Source of the DNA: QQVM01 sp035341855
Lineage (GTDB): Bacteria > Bacteroidota > Bacteroidia > AKYH767-A > 2013-40CM-41-45
Length of the DNA: 23,156 nt
Reading direction: 5' to 3'
NCBI GenBank assembly: GCA_035341855.1
Contig: DAOQWA010000051.1
Coordinates: 1-23,156, forward strand
Both the position numbers and the translations under genes were made by a program. Shown one piece after another: positions 8,932-17,019 of the stretch. Numbering within the stretch: position 1 is the stretch's first letter; each line of letters begins with the position of its first letter. Below the pieces are notes generated by a model, which was not told the origin of the DNA, searched no databases, and worked only from the letters and a program-made list of their open reading frames with translations.

Positions 8932-9150
8932 ATGCGAGTATACAAAGTAAATGACAGCATGAAGAATAAGGCAACAAAAAGTTATTTTGCTGAGGGTCAT
9001 CAGCGAAGGATCTTTGGCTTTCCTGAGAAAACCTTATACCGGCTAGGGGTGTTCCTGTTTTACATCCTTTTGTTTTTTGCAGTGAGTATCATATCAACGA
9101 ACATGTCAAAGCACGAGAATCAGACAAGTAGTTCGGGTTCTGAAAAATAA
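8932..9150 (+). CDS. Possible small membrane protein
   Basis: A 72-residue ORF from ATG 8932; an internal ATG at 8959 would give 63 residues starting MKNKATKSYFAEGHQRR. A basic, aromatic N-terminal half (QRRIFGFPEKTLYR) is followed by a hydrophobic segment of about 18 residues (LGVFLFYILLFFAVSIIS) and a hydrophilic Ser/Glu/Lys-rich tail. The composition and order (positive residues before the span) fit a small inner-membrane protein with its N-terminus inside. No family is recognised and no clear promoter or ribosome-binding site is visible. It lies on the same strand as secDF but 358 bases upstream, and secDF has its own promoter. More protein-like than its neighbour at 8503, yet still uncertain. 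Confidence 0.4.
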   Translation: MRVYKVNDSMKNKATKSYFAEGHQRRIFGFPEKTLYRLGVFLFYILLFFAVSIISTNMSKHENQTSSSGSEK

Positions 9151-9421
9151 GCCGGGTATTTGCAATCTTTTGAAAGCCCCTTGAATGATCGGCATTGGGT
9201 CCTATGGTTTCTGACTCTTTCCGTGAACTCAGACATATCCACGAAAATCAAAGCTGATCTCTCAGTCCTTGAACCTTGTGAACTGATATTCAGCGCTTAA
9301 GCCTAAGTGCATGGCATACTTGATAGTTCTTGGCAAGTGATCTTCCCTTAGTTTGTAAAAATTTTGGCCTTTTTTCAAGGATTTAGAGGAATAAATATGT
9401 GAATTCCCTTTTCAGCTTAAA
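9151..9421. other. Intergenic stretch before the secDF promoter
   Basis: About 270 bases with stops in all frames at short intervals, and no inverted repeat, RNA gene or promoter that I can support. It could hold an upstream regulatory region for secDF, but nothing specific is visible. Confidence 0.4.
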
Positions 9422-9451
9422 TTGGATATTACCCTGCTTATTCTATCTTTG
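9422..9451 (+). promoter_or_regulatory. Bacteroidetes-type promoter of secDF
   Basis: TTG (9422-9424) and TATCTTTG (9444-9451) are 19 bases apart, matching the -33/-7 pattern of the phylum. Transcription would start near 9456, giving a leader of about 50 bases. Confidence 0.65.
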
Positions 9452-9508
9452 CACGCTTTAAAAAAAGTTTAAGATCAATCATTTTTATACCTAATCAATA
9501 CAATACCC

Positions 9509-12500
9509 ATGCAAAGCAAAGGTGCTATTAAGTTATTTGCCATTCTTCTTATTCTGGTATGCCTTTACCAGTTGTCTTTCACTTTCGTTACCCGCGGAGT
9601 TGAGAAAGATGCAAGAGAATATGCAAACGGAGATCCTGTCAAGGAAAGATTATACCTCGACTCAATCAATACACAACCTGTGTATCCGGTTCTTGGTCTT
9701 ACATACAAAAAGTGTAAGGAGAATGAGCTGAATCTTGGCCTTGACCTCAAAGGTGGAATGAACGTGACGATGGAAGTTTCTCTTGTTGACATGATCCGTT
9801 CTATGGCTAATAATAGCAATGATCCTACCTTCAACAAGGCTCTTGAAAATGCAACCAAGGCTCAGTCTAACAGTCAGAAGGATTATGTCACTCTGTTCGT
9901 AGAGGAATTCACAAAAATAGATCCTAATGCCAAGCTTGCAGCCATATTTGCAACAAAAGAGTTACAGGACAGAATTAACTTTAATTCGACAAATAACGAA
10001 GTAAAAAACGTTATCCAGACAGAGGCAAATGCAGCTTTTGATCGTACCTACCAAATCTTAAAAACCCGTATCGACAAATTCGGGGTTACTCAGCCAAATG
10101 TTCAAAAGCTTGGTAACGGACGAATTCTCGTAGAGCTTCCCGGGATCAAAGAACCGGATCGCGTCCGTAAGCTTTTGCAGGGTACTGCCAAACTTGAGTT
10201 CTGGGAAACTTTTGACAACACCGAAATTTATCCTGTTTTGGAAGAGGCAAACAAGGTCCTCAAAGCTATTGGCACTCCAAGTCCGGATACCACAGCAACT
10301 GTTGCCGCATTGAATTCCGATGAGCTGACTCCAAGAAATGACTCATTAAAAGAGGTTGCGTCGGATTTAGATACTACTAAAAAGAGCGGACTCCTGGATC
10401 AGCTGGGAACAGCTGCGAATGACACATCTGCATCTGATACTTCTTCTGCTGCACAGTCCTTCGAACAATTTTCAAAAGATAATCCTCTCTTCGCCTTATT
10501 GCAGCCTTCAATAGAACAGAATGAACAAAACCAAAGCCAGCTCAGAAAAGGTCCGGTTATTGGTTCTGCATTTTCTAAAGACACAAGTCGTATTAACGAG
10601 ATCCTTGCAATGGATCAGATCCGTGCGAAGTTCCCACGTGAGTTTAAAGGCTTGTGGTCTGTTAAACCTATCGATAAGGATGGTAAAGTTGTTCAGTTAA
10701 TCGCTATCCGTATGCCGGTACGTGACCGACAAGCACCTCTGGATGGTTCTGCTATCGTTGATGCAAGAAAACAAAAAGGTCAATTTTCCGATAACTGGGA
10801 AATATCAATGGCGATGAATGCAGAAGGTGCCCGAATTTGGAAACGCCTCACTCATGACAACGTTAATAAATCAATTGCCGTTGTGCTTGATGATTATGTC
10901 TATTCATATCCAAATGTGATCCAGGAAATTGCCGGCGGAAACTCCAGCATCACCGGTCAGTTCACTCTCGAAGAGGCAGATGACCTGGCAAATATTCTTA
11001 AAGTAGGTAAACTTCCTGCTCCGGCCCGTATCGTAGAAGATACTGTAGTTGGACCAACACTTGGTCAGGAAGCTATCAATGCAGGATTCATGTCTTTCGT
11101 GATTGCCTTGTTGGTTGTATTGGTCTTTATGATCTCTTACTACAACAAAGCAGGTATAGTGGCGAACATTACCTTGTTTGTGAACATGTTTTTCATCATG
11201 GGTATCCTGGCATCCCTTGGCGCTGTTCTCACGCTTCCGGGTATTGCAGGTATAGTCCTTGTAATCGGTATCGCTGTCGATGCGAATATCCTGATCTTCG
11301 AACGTGTTCGTGAAGAATTATCAGCAGGTAAAGGTACACGTCTTGCGATCAGTGATGGATTCAAGCATGCATTTTCTTCGATCATCGACTCGAACTTAAC
11401 CACATTGATCCTCGGTGTCATCCTTTATTCATTCGGTACGGGTCCTATTCAGGGATTTGCTACAACTCTTATCATAGGTATCCTGAGTTCATTGTTCTGT
11501 GCATTGTTCATCAGCCGTATCATCTTTGAATGGATGCTGGGTAAGAACTACGATATTACCTTCTGGAATAAATTTACCAAAGGTGCATTCACCAACACTA
11601 AGATCAATTTCGTAGGACGCAGAAAATCATTTTACATTATTTCTGCAATTGTTATTGTTGCCGGCATAGCCTCCTTTGCAACCAAAGGACTGAACTTCGG
11701 TGTAGACTTTAAAGGTGGTCGTACATACGTAGTTAGATTTGATAAGCCGATCACGACAGTAGAAGTTATTGATGCATTGAAAGGTCCTCTCACCAAGTCT
11801 CCTGAAGTAAAAACCTTTGGAACCTCTAATCAGGTGAAGATAACGACAAGCTATCTTATTGATGATGCCTCTCAGGATGCAGAAGATAAAGTGACGACTC
11901 AGCTCGAAGCTGGATTAAATTCTATTCAGGGCTACACACACGATGTACTCAGTTCACAGAAGGTTGGACCAAATATCGCCGACGATATCAAGACTTCTGC
12001 AGTATGGTCTATCCTTGCATCTTGTATTTTGATCTTCTTATTCATCCTCCTTCGTTTCAAACGTTGGCAGTTTGGACTTGGTGCCGTTGCCGCACTCGTG
12101 CATGACGTACTTGTTGTTCTTTCAGTGTTCAGTATCTTTAATGGTATTCTTCCTTTCTCACTTGAAATTGATACCCACTTTATTGCAGCGATCCTGACTG
12201 TAATGGGTTATTCCATGACAGATACTGTTGTTGTATTTGACAGGATCAGAGAGTTTGTTGGAATTCACCATCATTCAAAAGATCAGCCGGGAGTTATCAA
12301 TGATGCGATCAATGCTACATTAAGTAGAACGATCAATACTTCTTTGTCACTGTTCTTTGTACTCTTCTCGATCTTCATCTTTGGAGGAGAGGTTATACGT
12401 GGATTTACCTTTGCATTGCTGATCGGAGTGCTTATCGGAACTTATTCATCTATATGCATTGCCAGTCCGATCGTAGTTGACTTTGCCAAAAAAGTAAAGG

Positions 12501-12511
12501 CTAAGGTTTAA
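9509..12511 (+). CDS. secDF: Fused protein translocase subunit SecDF
   Basis: A 1000-residue inner-membrane protein that helps SecYEG complete export, using the proton gradient to pull substrates out on the periplasmic side. The SecD half has a first membrane span at about 8-26, the motif LGLDLKGGMNVTMEV (76-90), a large periplasmic domain, then a membrane bundle from about 525 with GIAVDANILIFERVREEL (about 586-603). The SecF half starts near 700 with its own first span, has NFGVDFKGGRTY (about 729-740), and later spans including GYSMTDTVVVFDRIREF (about 900-916). A Ser/Thr/Asp/Gln-rich, low-complexity insertion at about 255-350 of the SecD periplasmic domain is not part of the short E. coli form; such insertions are, to my knowledge, common in Bacteroidota. 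A promoter precedes and a strong terminator follows, so it is a single-gene unit. tatA, another export gene, lies next. Confidence 0.97.
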   Translation: MQSKGAIKLFAILLILVCLYQLSFTFVTRGVEKDAREYANGDPVKERLYLDSINTQPVYPVLGLTYKKCKENELNLGLDLKGGMNVTMEVSLVDMIRSMANNSNDPTFNKALENATKAQSNSQKDYVTLFVEEFTKIDPNAKLAAIFATKELQDRINFNSTNNEVKNVIQTEANAAFDRTYQILKTRIDKFGVTQPNVQKLGNGRILVELPGIKEPDRVRKLLQGTAKLEFWETFDNTEIYPVLEEANKVLKAIGTPSPDTTATVAALNSDELTPRNDSLKEVASDLDTTKKSGLLDQLGTAANDTSASDTSSAAQSFEQFSKDNPLFALLQPSIEQNEQNQSQLRKGPVIGSAFSKDTSRINEILAMDQIRAKFPREFKGLWSVKPIDKDGKVVQLIAIRMPVRDRQAPLDGSAIVDARKQKGQFSDNWEISMAMNAEGARIWKRLTHDNVNKSIAVVLDDYVYSYPNVIQEIAGGNSSITGQFTLEEADDLANILKVGKLPAPARIVEDTVVGPTLGQEAINAGFMSFVIALLVVLVFMISYYNKAGIVANITLFVNMFFIMGILASLGAVLTLPGIAGIVLVIGIAVDANILIFERVREELSAGKGTRLAISDGFKHAFSSIIDSNLTTLILGVILYSFGTGPIQGFATTLIIGILSSLFCALFISRIIFEWMLGKNYDITFWNKFTKGAFTNTKINFVGRRKSFYIISAIVIVAGIASFATKGLNFGVDFKGGRTYVVRFDKPITTVEVIDALKGPLTKSPEVKTFGTSNQVKITTSYLIDDASQDAEDKVTTQLEAGLNSIQGYTHDVLSSQKVGPNIADDIKTSAVWSILASCILIFLFILLRFKRWQFGLGAVAALVHDVLVVLSVFSIFNGILPFSLEIDTHFIAAILTVMGYSMTDTVVVFDRIREFVGIHHHSKDQPGVINDAINATLSRTINTSLSLFFVLFSIFIFGGEVIRGFTFALLIGVLIGTYSSICIASPIVVDFAKKVKAKV

Positions 12512-12534
12512 GGATTCATAAATTATTCATCTTC

Positions 12535-12569
12535 AAAAGCCTGTTTGTACTCTACAAACAGGCTTTTTT
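12535..12569 (+). terminator. Intrinsic terminator of secDF
   Basis: Perfect 15-base stem (12535-12549 pairing with 12553-12567; core AAGCCTGTTTGTA), loop CTC, running into T6. It lies 23 bases after the secDF stop codon. Confidence 0.92.
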
Positions 12570-12591
12570 GTTTTAGTGATTGAGGAAAGGT

Positions 12592-12619
12592 TTTGACCGG
12601 GGGAAAATAATTACCTTTG
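12592..12619 (+). promoter_or_regulatory. Bacteroidetes-type promoter of tatA
   Basis: TTTG (12592-12595) and TACCTTTG (12612-12619) are separated by 16 bases, slightly short but otherwise a good match. The predicted start is near 12624, about 17 bases before the tatA ATG. The secDF terminator just upstream makes a separate promoter necessary. Confidence 0.65.
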
Positions 12620-12640
12620 TAATATAAAATTACAGATCCA

Positions 12641-12871
12641 ATGAACTTATTATTCATGAACCTCGGAGGAGGTGAAATTTTCTTAATCCTGATGGTAGTG
12701 CTTTTATTCTTTGGTTCAAAAAGAATTCCGGAATTGGCAAAAGGTCTTGGAAAGGGAATGCGTGAGTTTAAAGACGCAATGGGGGGTATCGAAAATGAAG
12801 TGCGTAAAGCAGCCAATGATACAAGCTCAGCCGTGAAAAATACACTGGAAGACCCTAAGAAGGAAGAATAG
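12641..12871 (+). CDS. tatA: Sec-independent protein translocase subunit TatA/TatE
   Basis: A 76-residue protein that forms the twin-arginine pore for folded proteins at the inner membrane. It has the family order: a short N-terminal membrane span (residues 9-24, GGGEIFLILMVVLLFF), the hinge FGSKRIPELAKGLG (24-37), an amphipathic helix (about 33-50, GKGMREFKDAMGG) and a charged, unstructured tail ending in KKEE. A second ATG at 12656 (residue 6) would also leave an intact span; I keep the first because it sits closer to the promoter. tatB and tatC are not in the window; many Bacteroidota keep tatC elsewhere. TatA and TatE cannot be told apart from sequence alone. Confidence 0.92.
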   Translation: MNLLFMNLGGGEIFLILMVVLLFFGSKRIPELAKGLGKGMREFKDAMGGIENEVRKAANDTSSAVKNTLEDPKKEE

Positions 12872-12884
12872 TTTTTTCCTTCTT
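12857..12884 (+). terminator. Hairpin at the tatA stop codon
   Basis: AAGAAGGAA (12857-12865) pairs with TTCCTTCTT (12876-12884), extendable inward to 12 pairs with one G-U. The tatA TAG lies in the loop region. There is no T-run behind it on either strand, so termination is only possible, between the convergent tatA and PHP/PolX genes. Confidence 0.3.
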
Positions 12885-12905
12885 CATCTCATCCGGAATT
12901 TATTG

Positions 12906-14618
12906 TTATTTATTTCTTAAAGCGGACCTTTTCAGGAAGAACTCGGAAACTTCATCACGTGACAGTGCATTAAAGGTCATGTTTTTTGTCAGAGCACCTT
13001 TTCTCGCCGTACATACGCCATAATACATGTCATGATATCCTTCTTTGCGATGAGCATCAGGATTGATTGAAAGCATCACATTTTTACTGATCGCATATTG
13101 AATATACCTCCAATCTATATCCAGTCGGTATGGGTTAGCGTTAAGCTCCAGGATTACTCCATTTGCTGCACATGCATCGATCACTTTCTTATGGTCAATA
13201 GGATAGCCTTCACGAGCTAATAAAAGTCTTCCTGTCGGATGTCCTAATATGGTAGTGAAGGGATTTTCAATAGCCGTGATTAGTCTCTTAGTAGCTTTTT
13301 CTTTGTCCATGCGGAGGGATGAGTGAACAGAGGCTACAATAAAATCAAAAGTCTTAAGAATATCCGGAGGGTAATCCAAAGACCCGTCAATGAGAATATC
13401 GGATTCAATTCCTTTGAATATTTTAAATGGCGCCAAAGATGCATTGAGCTTTTCAATTTCCGCATGTTGCATTATTATCCGTTCAGGTTGCAGTCCATTA
13501 GCATAAAATGCACTTTTACTGTGATCACAAATGCCCAGGTATTCATAGCCAAGTTCCTTACAATATTTTGCCATCACTTCAAGTGAATGTTCTCCATCAC
13601 TGTAAGTGCTGTGATTATGAAGTATGCCTTTGAGATCTTTCAGCTCAAGAAGTACCGGCATAGCTCCTTTGGCTGCAAGCTCGAATTCAAATATTCCTTC
13701 TCTAAGCTCTGGTTCAATAAAAGGAAGTTTTAATGAAGTGTAAATTTCCTCTTCAGATTTAGCTGAACCTATGTCTGTCAAAGCATATTTCTCTTTCAAG
13801 ATCTGCAGATGATCTTCGCCCGCAGTTGTTAGAAATAGTGTAGAGTAAAAATTATTGTCATCAGCCCTGTAAATATGTAAAGGTAATTTACCTGCGACCA
13901 TTGATTCAATTCTATTTCCGGCAGACTTGACTGAACCATCATCGATCAAGGGGTGATCCTCAAGGAATTTTAAAAATGCCTTAAGGTCAGGTATTGAAAG
14001 CACAAATTCGAGTTCTTCCAGGATCTCACATCTTCTTCTCAAGGCTCCTGTGAATGAGATCTCACTTATCAGTCCGCTTTGCTTAAAGTCTTTCTCCAGC
14101 TGTTGAGCAATGATTTCTATGTTGGCATATAAAAATTTACCTTCATTGCTCCGGCTGTATTCAATCGACTTAATGATCAGATCCTGTGTCTTTGTTCCAA
14201 AACCCTTTAATTCAACAAGTCTGTTTTCATTGCAGGCATACAACAATTCTCCCGGTGATTCAAGTCCCAGCTCATTCCATAATACCTTCACCTTCTTGGG
14301 TCCGATACCTTTGATAGCGAGCATTTGAACAACACCCGGCGGTGTTTTTTCGAGTAGAATATCCAATTCCTCAAAAGAGGAGTGATCAAGATATTCCTTT
14401 ATCTTCCCTTGAATTCCTTTTCCGATTCCATCAAGTCTTGCAATTTCTTCTTCCTGCATTTCTGAAAGAGGAGTGGTAAGCCTTTCAACTTTAAAGGCTG
14501 CATTTTGCAATGAGCGTGCTTTGAAGGGATTGTCATCATGTAATTCCAGCAAGGCAGCTGCAAGCTTAAAGGCTCGTGCAATTTCTTTATTGGATATCGT
14601 TTCAGATTTAACGGTCAT
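12906..14618 (-). CDS. PHP-domain protein with degenerate DNA polymerase X (PolX-like) N-terminal region
   Basis: A 570-residue PolX/PHP protein. Residues 1-90 are the 8-kDa-like helix-hairpin-helix region (LDGIGKGIQGKIKEYL), and a second hairpin, AIKGIGPKKVKVLW, lies at 101-114. The palm follows at about 160-290. In bacterial PolX the catalytic aspartates sit in RRG..x(3-4)..GDxD and in VDLR; here the matching places read RRRCEILEELEFVL (194-207) and KLPLHIY (244-250), so all three aspartates look replaced (Glu, Glu, Pro). The C-terminal PHP phosphoesterase domain keeps every metal ligand: H334 and H336, D341, H366, E405, H432, H460, D521 and H523. In Bacillus PolX this domain supports 3'-5' exonuclease and AP-endonuclease activity in base-excision repair. 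I infer a nuclease or phosphoesterase with little or no polymerase activity. It lies 44 bases after sppA on the same strand and is probably co-transcribed. Confidence 0.9.
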   Translation of the reverse strand: MTVKSETISNKEIARAFKLAAALLELHDDNPFKARSLQNAAFKVERLTTPLSEMQEEEIARLDGIGKGIQGKIKEYLDHSSFEELDILLEKTPPGVVQMLAIKGIGPKKVKVLWNELGLESPGELLYACNENRLVELKGFGTKTQDLIIKSIEYSRSNEGKFLYANIEIIAQQLEKDFKQSGLISEISFTGALRRRCEILEELEFVLSIPDLKAFLKFLEDHPLIDDGSVKSAGNRIESMVAGKLPLHIYRADDNNFYSTLFLTTAGEDHLQILKEKYALTDIGSAKSEEEIYTSLKLPFIEPELREGIFEFELAAKGAMPVLLELKDLKGILHNHSTYSDGEHSLEVMAKYCKELGYEYLGICDHSKSAFYANGLQPERIIMQHAEIEKLNASLAPFKIFKGIESDILIDGSLDYPPDILKTFDFIVASVHSSLRMDKEKATKRLITAIENPFTTILGHPTGRLLLAREGYPIDHKKVIDACAANGVILELNANPYRLDIDWRYIQYAISKNVMLSINPDAHRKEGYHDMYYGVCTARKGALTKNMTFNALSRDEVSEFFLKRSALRNK

Positions 14619-14662
14619 TGCAGGAATTTATGTGCAAAATTTTGCCGAGTATTAGACATGCA

Positions 14663-16435
14663 TTAATACACTTCCAGCTCGAAAGGAATTCTAGCCTGGA
14701 TGCCATTATTGCGTACTATATTTTTCAGTTGTTCATAGTACTTGTACTGATCTCCGAGCTCTTGCTTCGTGAAATAGGTGCCAACCTCTGCATTCAGGTC
14801 CTCCAATATCTTTTCAAAAAATTCTTTCTGCTCCGGTAACTGAACGATGCGGTATTTTTCCAGCTTTGCCATGCGGGCCGCAATCTCAATGGCATCATTT
14901 GTGCCTCCAAGAACATCAACCAATCCGAGCTTCAATGCTGTCTCTCCACTCCAGATCCTTCCTTGACCGATACTGTCCACAAACTCCTTTGTCACATTTC
15001 TTCCTTCTGCAACATGAGTGATAAAGGTTTCATAGATCTTTTCGATCTGCAATTGTATCAAGGATCTTTCTGCAGCAGTCAGTGCCCTCGACATTGTTCC
15101 GATATCTGCATACCTGCCTGTCTTCACGGTATCGAAGGTGATGCCGAGTTTATTGTTAAACATATTTTTGGCATTCAACAAGAGTCCGAATACTCCGATA
15201 GATCCTGTGAGTGTATTTGGTTGAGCAACGATACTGTCGGCTGCGCAAGAAATGTAATAGCCTCCGGAAGCTGCATAGTCACCCATGGATACTACGACAG
15301 GCTTTACTTTTTTGGTCAGAACGACTTCACGCCAAATAACATCAGATGCAATAGCGCTACCGCCGGGTGAATTTACTCTCAATACGATAGCCTTGATACT
15401 GCTGTCCTGCCTTGCCTTGCGAATGGTTTCGCCCATTTTATCCGAACCTATCTGATCATTGCTTCCTTTGCCACTTACAATATCACCGTAAGCATAGATC
15501 ACTGCAATTTTTTGGTTCGAAAATTCTCTCTTGCCTTTCACATAAACTTTATTGTACCTGGACAAAGAAACCAGCTTCACTTTTTTGCCTGAAGTTTCCC
15601 CGCTTTTCTGATATAAGGCATCTTCAACTTCGTCGTAGTACGCAACGCTATCGATCAGGCCGGCCTCCATGGCTGCAGCGGCATCACGAGCTGTAAATTC
15701 ATCTGCAGCATATTGTAATTCGCCAATTTCCAGGTTGCGGGAGGCAGATACGTTTTCAAGAAAAGTATTCCAGAATGAGTTGACGAGAGTTTTTACTTGC
15801 TCCTTATTTTCAGGGCTCATTTTGTCATTCACAAATGGTTCGATGGCACTCTTGTACTTGCCATGACGAATTACCTGTGGTTCGATTTCAAGCTTTTCAA
15901 GCGCTCCTTTGAAGAACATAAGTTCAGCACGGAATCCTTTGAAGTCAATGGATCCTTCCGGATGCAAAAATATTTTATCGGCTACCGAGGCAAGATAATA
16001 GGCGCCCTGACTAAGATCTTCACCATAGGCATAAATGAATTTCTCGCTTCGTTTAAATACTATCAATGCCTTTCGGATCTCTTCAATCGTCGCCATCCCC
16101 GCAGTGACGCCTGATAAATTTAAGAAGATCCCGCTTATCTTATCGTCCTCTCCGGCTTTCTCAATGTTTTTTAAAATATCATTTAGCCCGAGATTTTTAT
16201 CACTGCTGAAGCTTGCAAAATTAAATTCTTCAAGAGGATTGTTAGAGGTTCTTTCTTCAATCGATTTGTCTAGTGTAATTTCAAGGATCGAGTTTTTTAC
16301 GATCTCAACTTTAGTTTCTGTAGAAACTGAAGAGACCATGACAGAAACTATAAACAAACTGATCAGAAAAAAAACGAACAAGGATAAAATAAATCCGAGC
16401 ATTGAAGCAAACATAAATTTAAAGAACTGTTTCAT
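14663..16435 (-). CDS. sppA: Signal peptide peptidase SppA, 67K type
   Basis: A 590-residue membrane-anchored serine protease that digests leftover signal peptides. One N-terminal membrane span (about 13-35) anchors two tandem S49 peptidase domains facing the periplasm, as in the E. coli long form (618 residues). The catalytic lysine is K195 in HGKYKSAIEPF, in the first domain. The catalytic serine is S390 in GDYAASGGYYIS, in the second. NSPGGSAIASD (355-365) and TGSIGVFG (410-417) are further conserved loops. The Ser/Lys pair is intact. The start is set by the basic MKQFFKF before the span. It runs divergently from folK with 98 bases between start codons, and is followed by the PHP/PolX gene in the same direction. 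Confidence 0.96.
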   Translation of the reverse strand: MKQFFKFMFASMLGFILSLFVFFLISLFIVSVMVSSVSTETKVEIVKNSILEITLDKSIEERTSNNPLEEFNFASFSSDKNLGLNDILKNIEKAGEDDKISGIFLNLSGVTAGMATIEEIRKALIVFKRSEKFIYAYGEDLSQGAYYLASVADKIFLHPEGSIDFKGFRAELMFFKGALEKLEIEPQVIRHGKYKSAIEPFVNDKMSPENKEQVKTLVNSFWNTFLENVSASRNLEIGELQYAADEFTARDAAAAMEAGLIDSVAYYDEVEDALYQKSGETSGKKVKLVSLSRYNKVYVKGKREFSNQKIAVIYAYGDIVSGKGSNDQIGSDKMGETIRKARQDSSIKAIVLRVNSPGGSAIASDVIWREVVLTKKVKPVVVSMGDYAASGGYYISCAADSIVAQPNTLTGSIGVFGLLLNAKNMFNNKLGITFDTVKTGRYADIGTMSRALTAAERSLIQLQIEKIYETFITHVAEGRNVTKEFVDSIGQGRIWSGETALKLGLVDVLGGTNDAIEIAARMAKLEKYRIVQLPEQKEFFEKILEDLNAEVGTYFTKQELGDQYKYYEQLKNIVRNNGIQARIPFELEVY

Positions 16436-16461
16436 GGTAGATTTTTAAGGTGATTTATTTG

Positions 16462-16469
16462 CAAAGATA
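16462..16469 (-). promoter_or_regulatory. -7 element of sppA
   Basis: TATCTTTG on the minus strand lies 26 bases before the sppA ATG and fits TAnnTTTG. No TTTG is found at the usual -33 distance, where the folK -33 element sits on the other strand. Confidence 0.5.
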
Positions 16470-16488
16470 AAAGTCTGGATCGAATCTG

Positions 16489-16519
16489 TTTGTGCTATCC
16501 TTAGATTTCCTTAGGTTTG
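16489..16519 (+). promoter_or_regulatory. Bacteroidetes-type promoter of folK-dNK
   Basis: TTTG (16489-16492), 19 bases, then TAGGTTTG (16512-16519): both elements and the spacing fit the consensus. The predicted start near 16524 leaves a leader of about 10 bases before the folK ATG at 16534. It also argues against the upstream GTG at 16492, which lies inside the -33 element. Confidence 0.75.
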
Positions 16520-16533
16520 ACAAAAATTCATCT

Positions 16534-17019
16534 ATGAACCTCTACGTCTTATCGCTGGGAAGTAATTTGGGCGACCGGATTGCTAATTTGAGACAAGCAA
16601 AGGTTCGTTTAGCAAAGGAATTAGGTGAACCGACAGGTCAATCTTCTGTGTATGAAACTGCTGCATGGGGAAATGAAGATCAGGATCCTTTTTACAACCA
16701 AATTGTTGAAGGCTCCACAACTTTGAATCCTCAGGAGCTGCTCTCTGTAATACTTAGTATTGAGAAGGAATTTGGACGAGAAAGGGTGCTTAAGTGGAGT
16801 CCCAGAACTATAGACATAGATATTCTATTCTTTGGAAAAGAAATTATCATTACCGAAGAACTTGTAATTCCGCATCCAATGTTTCATTTACGAAAATTCA
16901 CTCTGGTGCCTCTCGTTGAACTTATGCCTGACCTGCAAGACCCCAGGTCGGGTAAGACAATGCAGGAATTGTTGAATGTTTTAAAAGATAATCTGGAGGT
17001 TAAAAAGATCAATGAATAA
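16534..17019 (+). CDS. folK: 2-amino-4-hydroxy-6-hydroxymethyldihydropteridine diphosphokinase (HPPK)
   Basis: A 161-residue cytoplasmic enzyme that transfers pyrophosphate from ATP to 6-hydroxymethyl-dihydropterin, just before dihydropteroate synthase in folate synthesis. The N-terminus, YVLSLGSNLGDR, is the family start. SPRTIDIDILFFG (89-101) holds the two magnesium-binding aspartates D94 and D96. VIPHPMFHLRKFTLVPL (111-127) is the second signature. The frame could begin at a GTG 42 bases earlier, but that would add residues absent from the family and overlap the promoter. It overlaps the deoxynucleoside kinase gene by eight bases, so the two are translationally coupled. Confidence 0.96.
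   Translation: MNLYVLSLGSNLGDRIANLRQAKVRLAKELGEPTGQSSVYETAAWGNEDQDPFYNQIVEGSTTLNPQELLSVILSIEKEFGRERVLKWSPRTIDIDILFFGKEIIITEELVIPHPMFHLRKFTLVPLVELMPDLQDPRSGKTMQELLNVLKDNLEVKKINE

Noticed and set aside
10270..10560. Low-complexity insertion in the SecD half of SecDF as a novel domain
   Set aside because: Comparable Ser/Thr/Asp/Gln-rich insertions are, to my knowledge, common in Bacteroidota SecDF; nothing points to a special role.
14634..14645. Perfect palindrome GCAAAATTTTGC upstream of the PHP/PolX gene as an operator
   Set aside because: Simple AT-rich palindromes of this size are expected by chance in such DNA, and no second copy is seen nearby.
16492..16533. Earlier GTG start for folK
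   Set aside because: It would overlap the -33 promoter element and add 14 residues not found in the family; the ATG at 16534 begins the conserved MNLYVLSLGSN.
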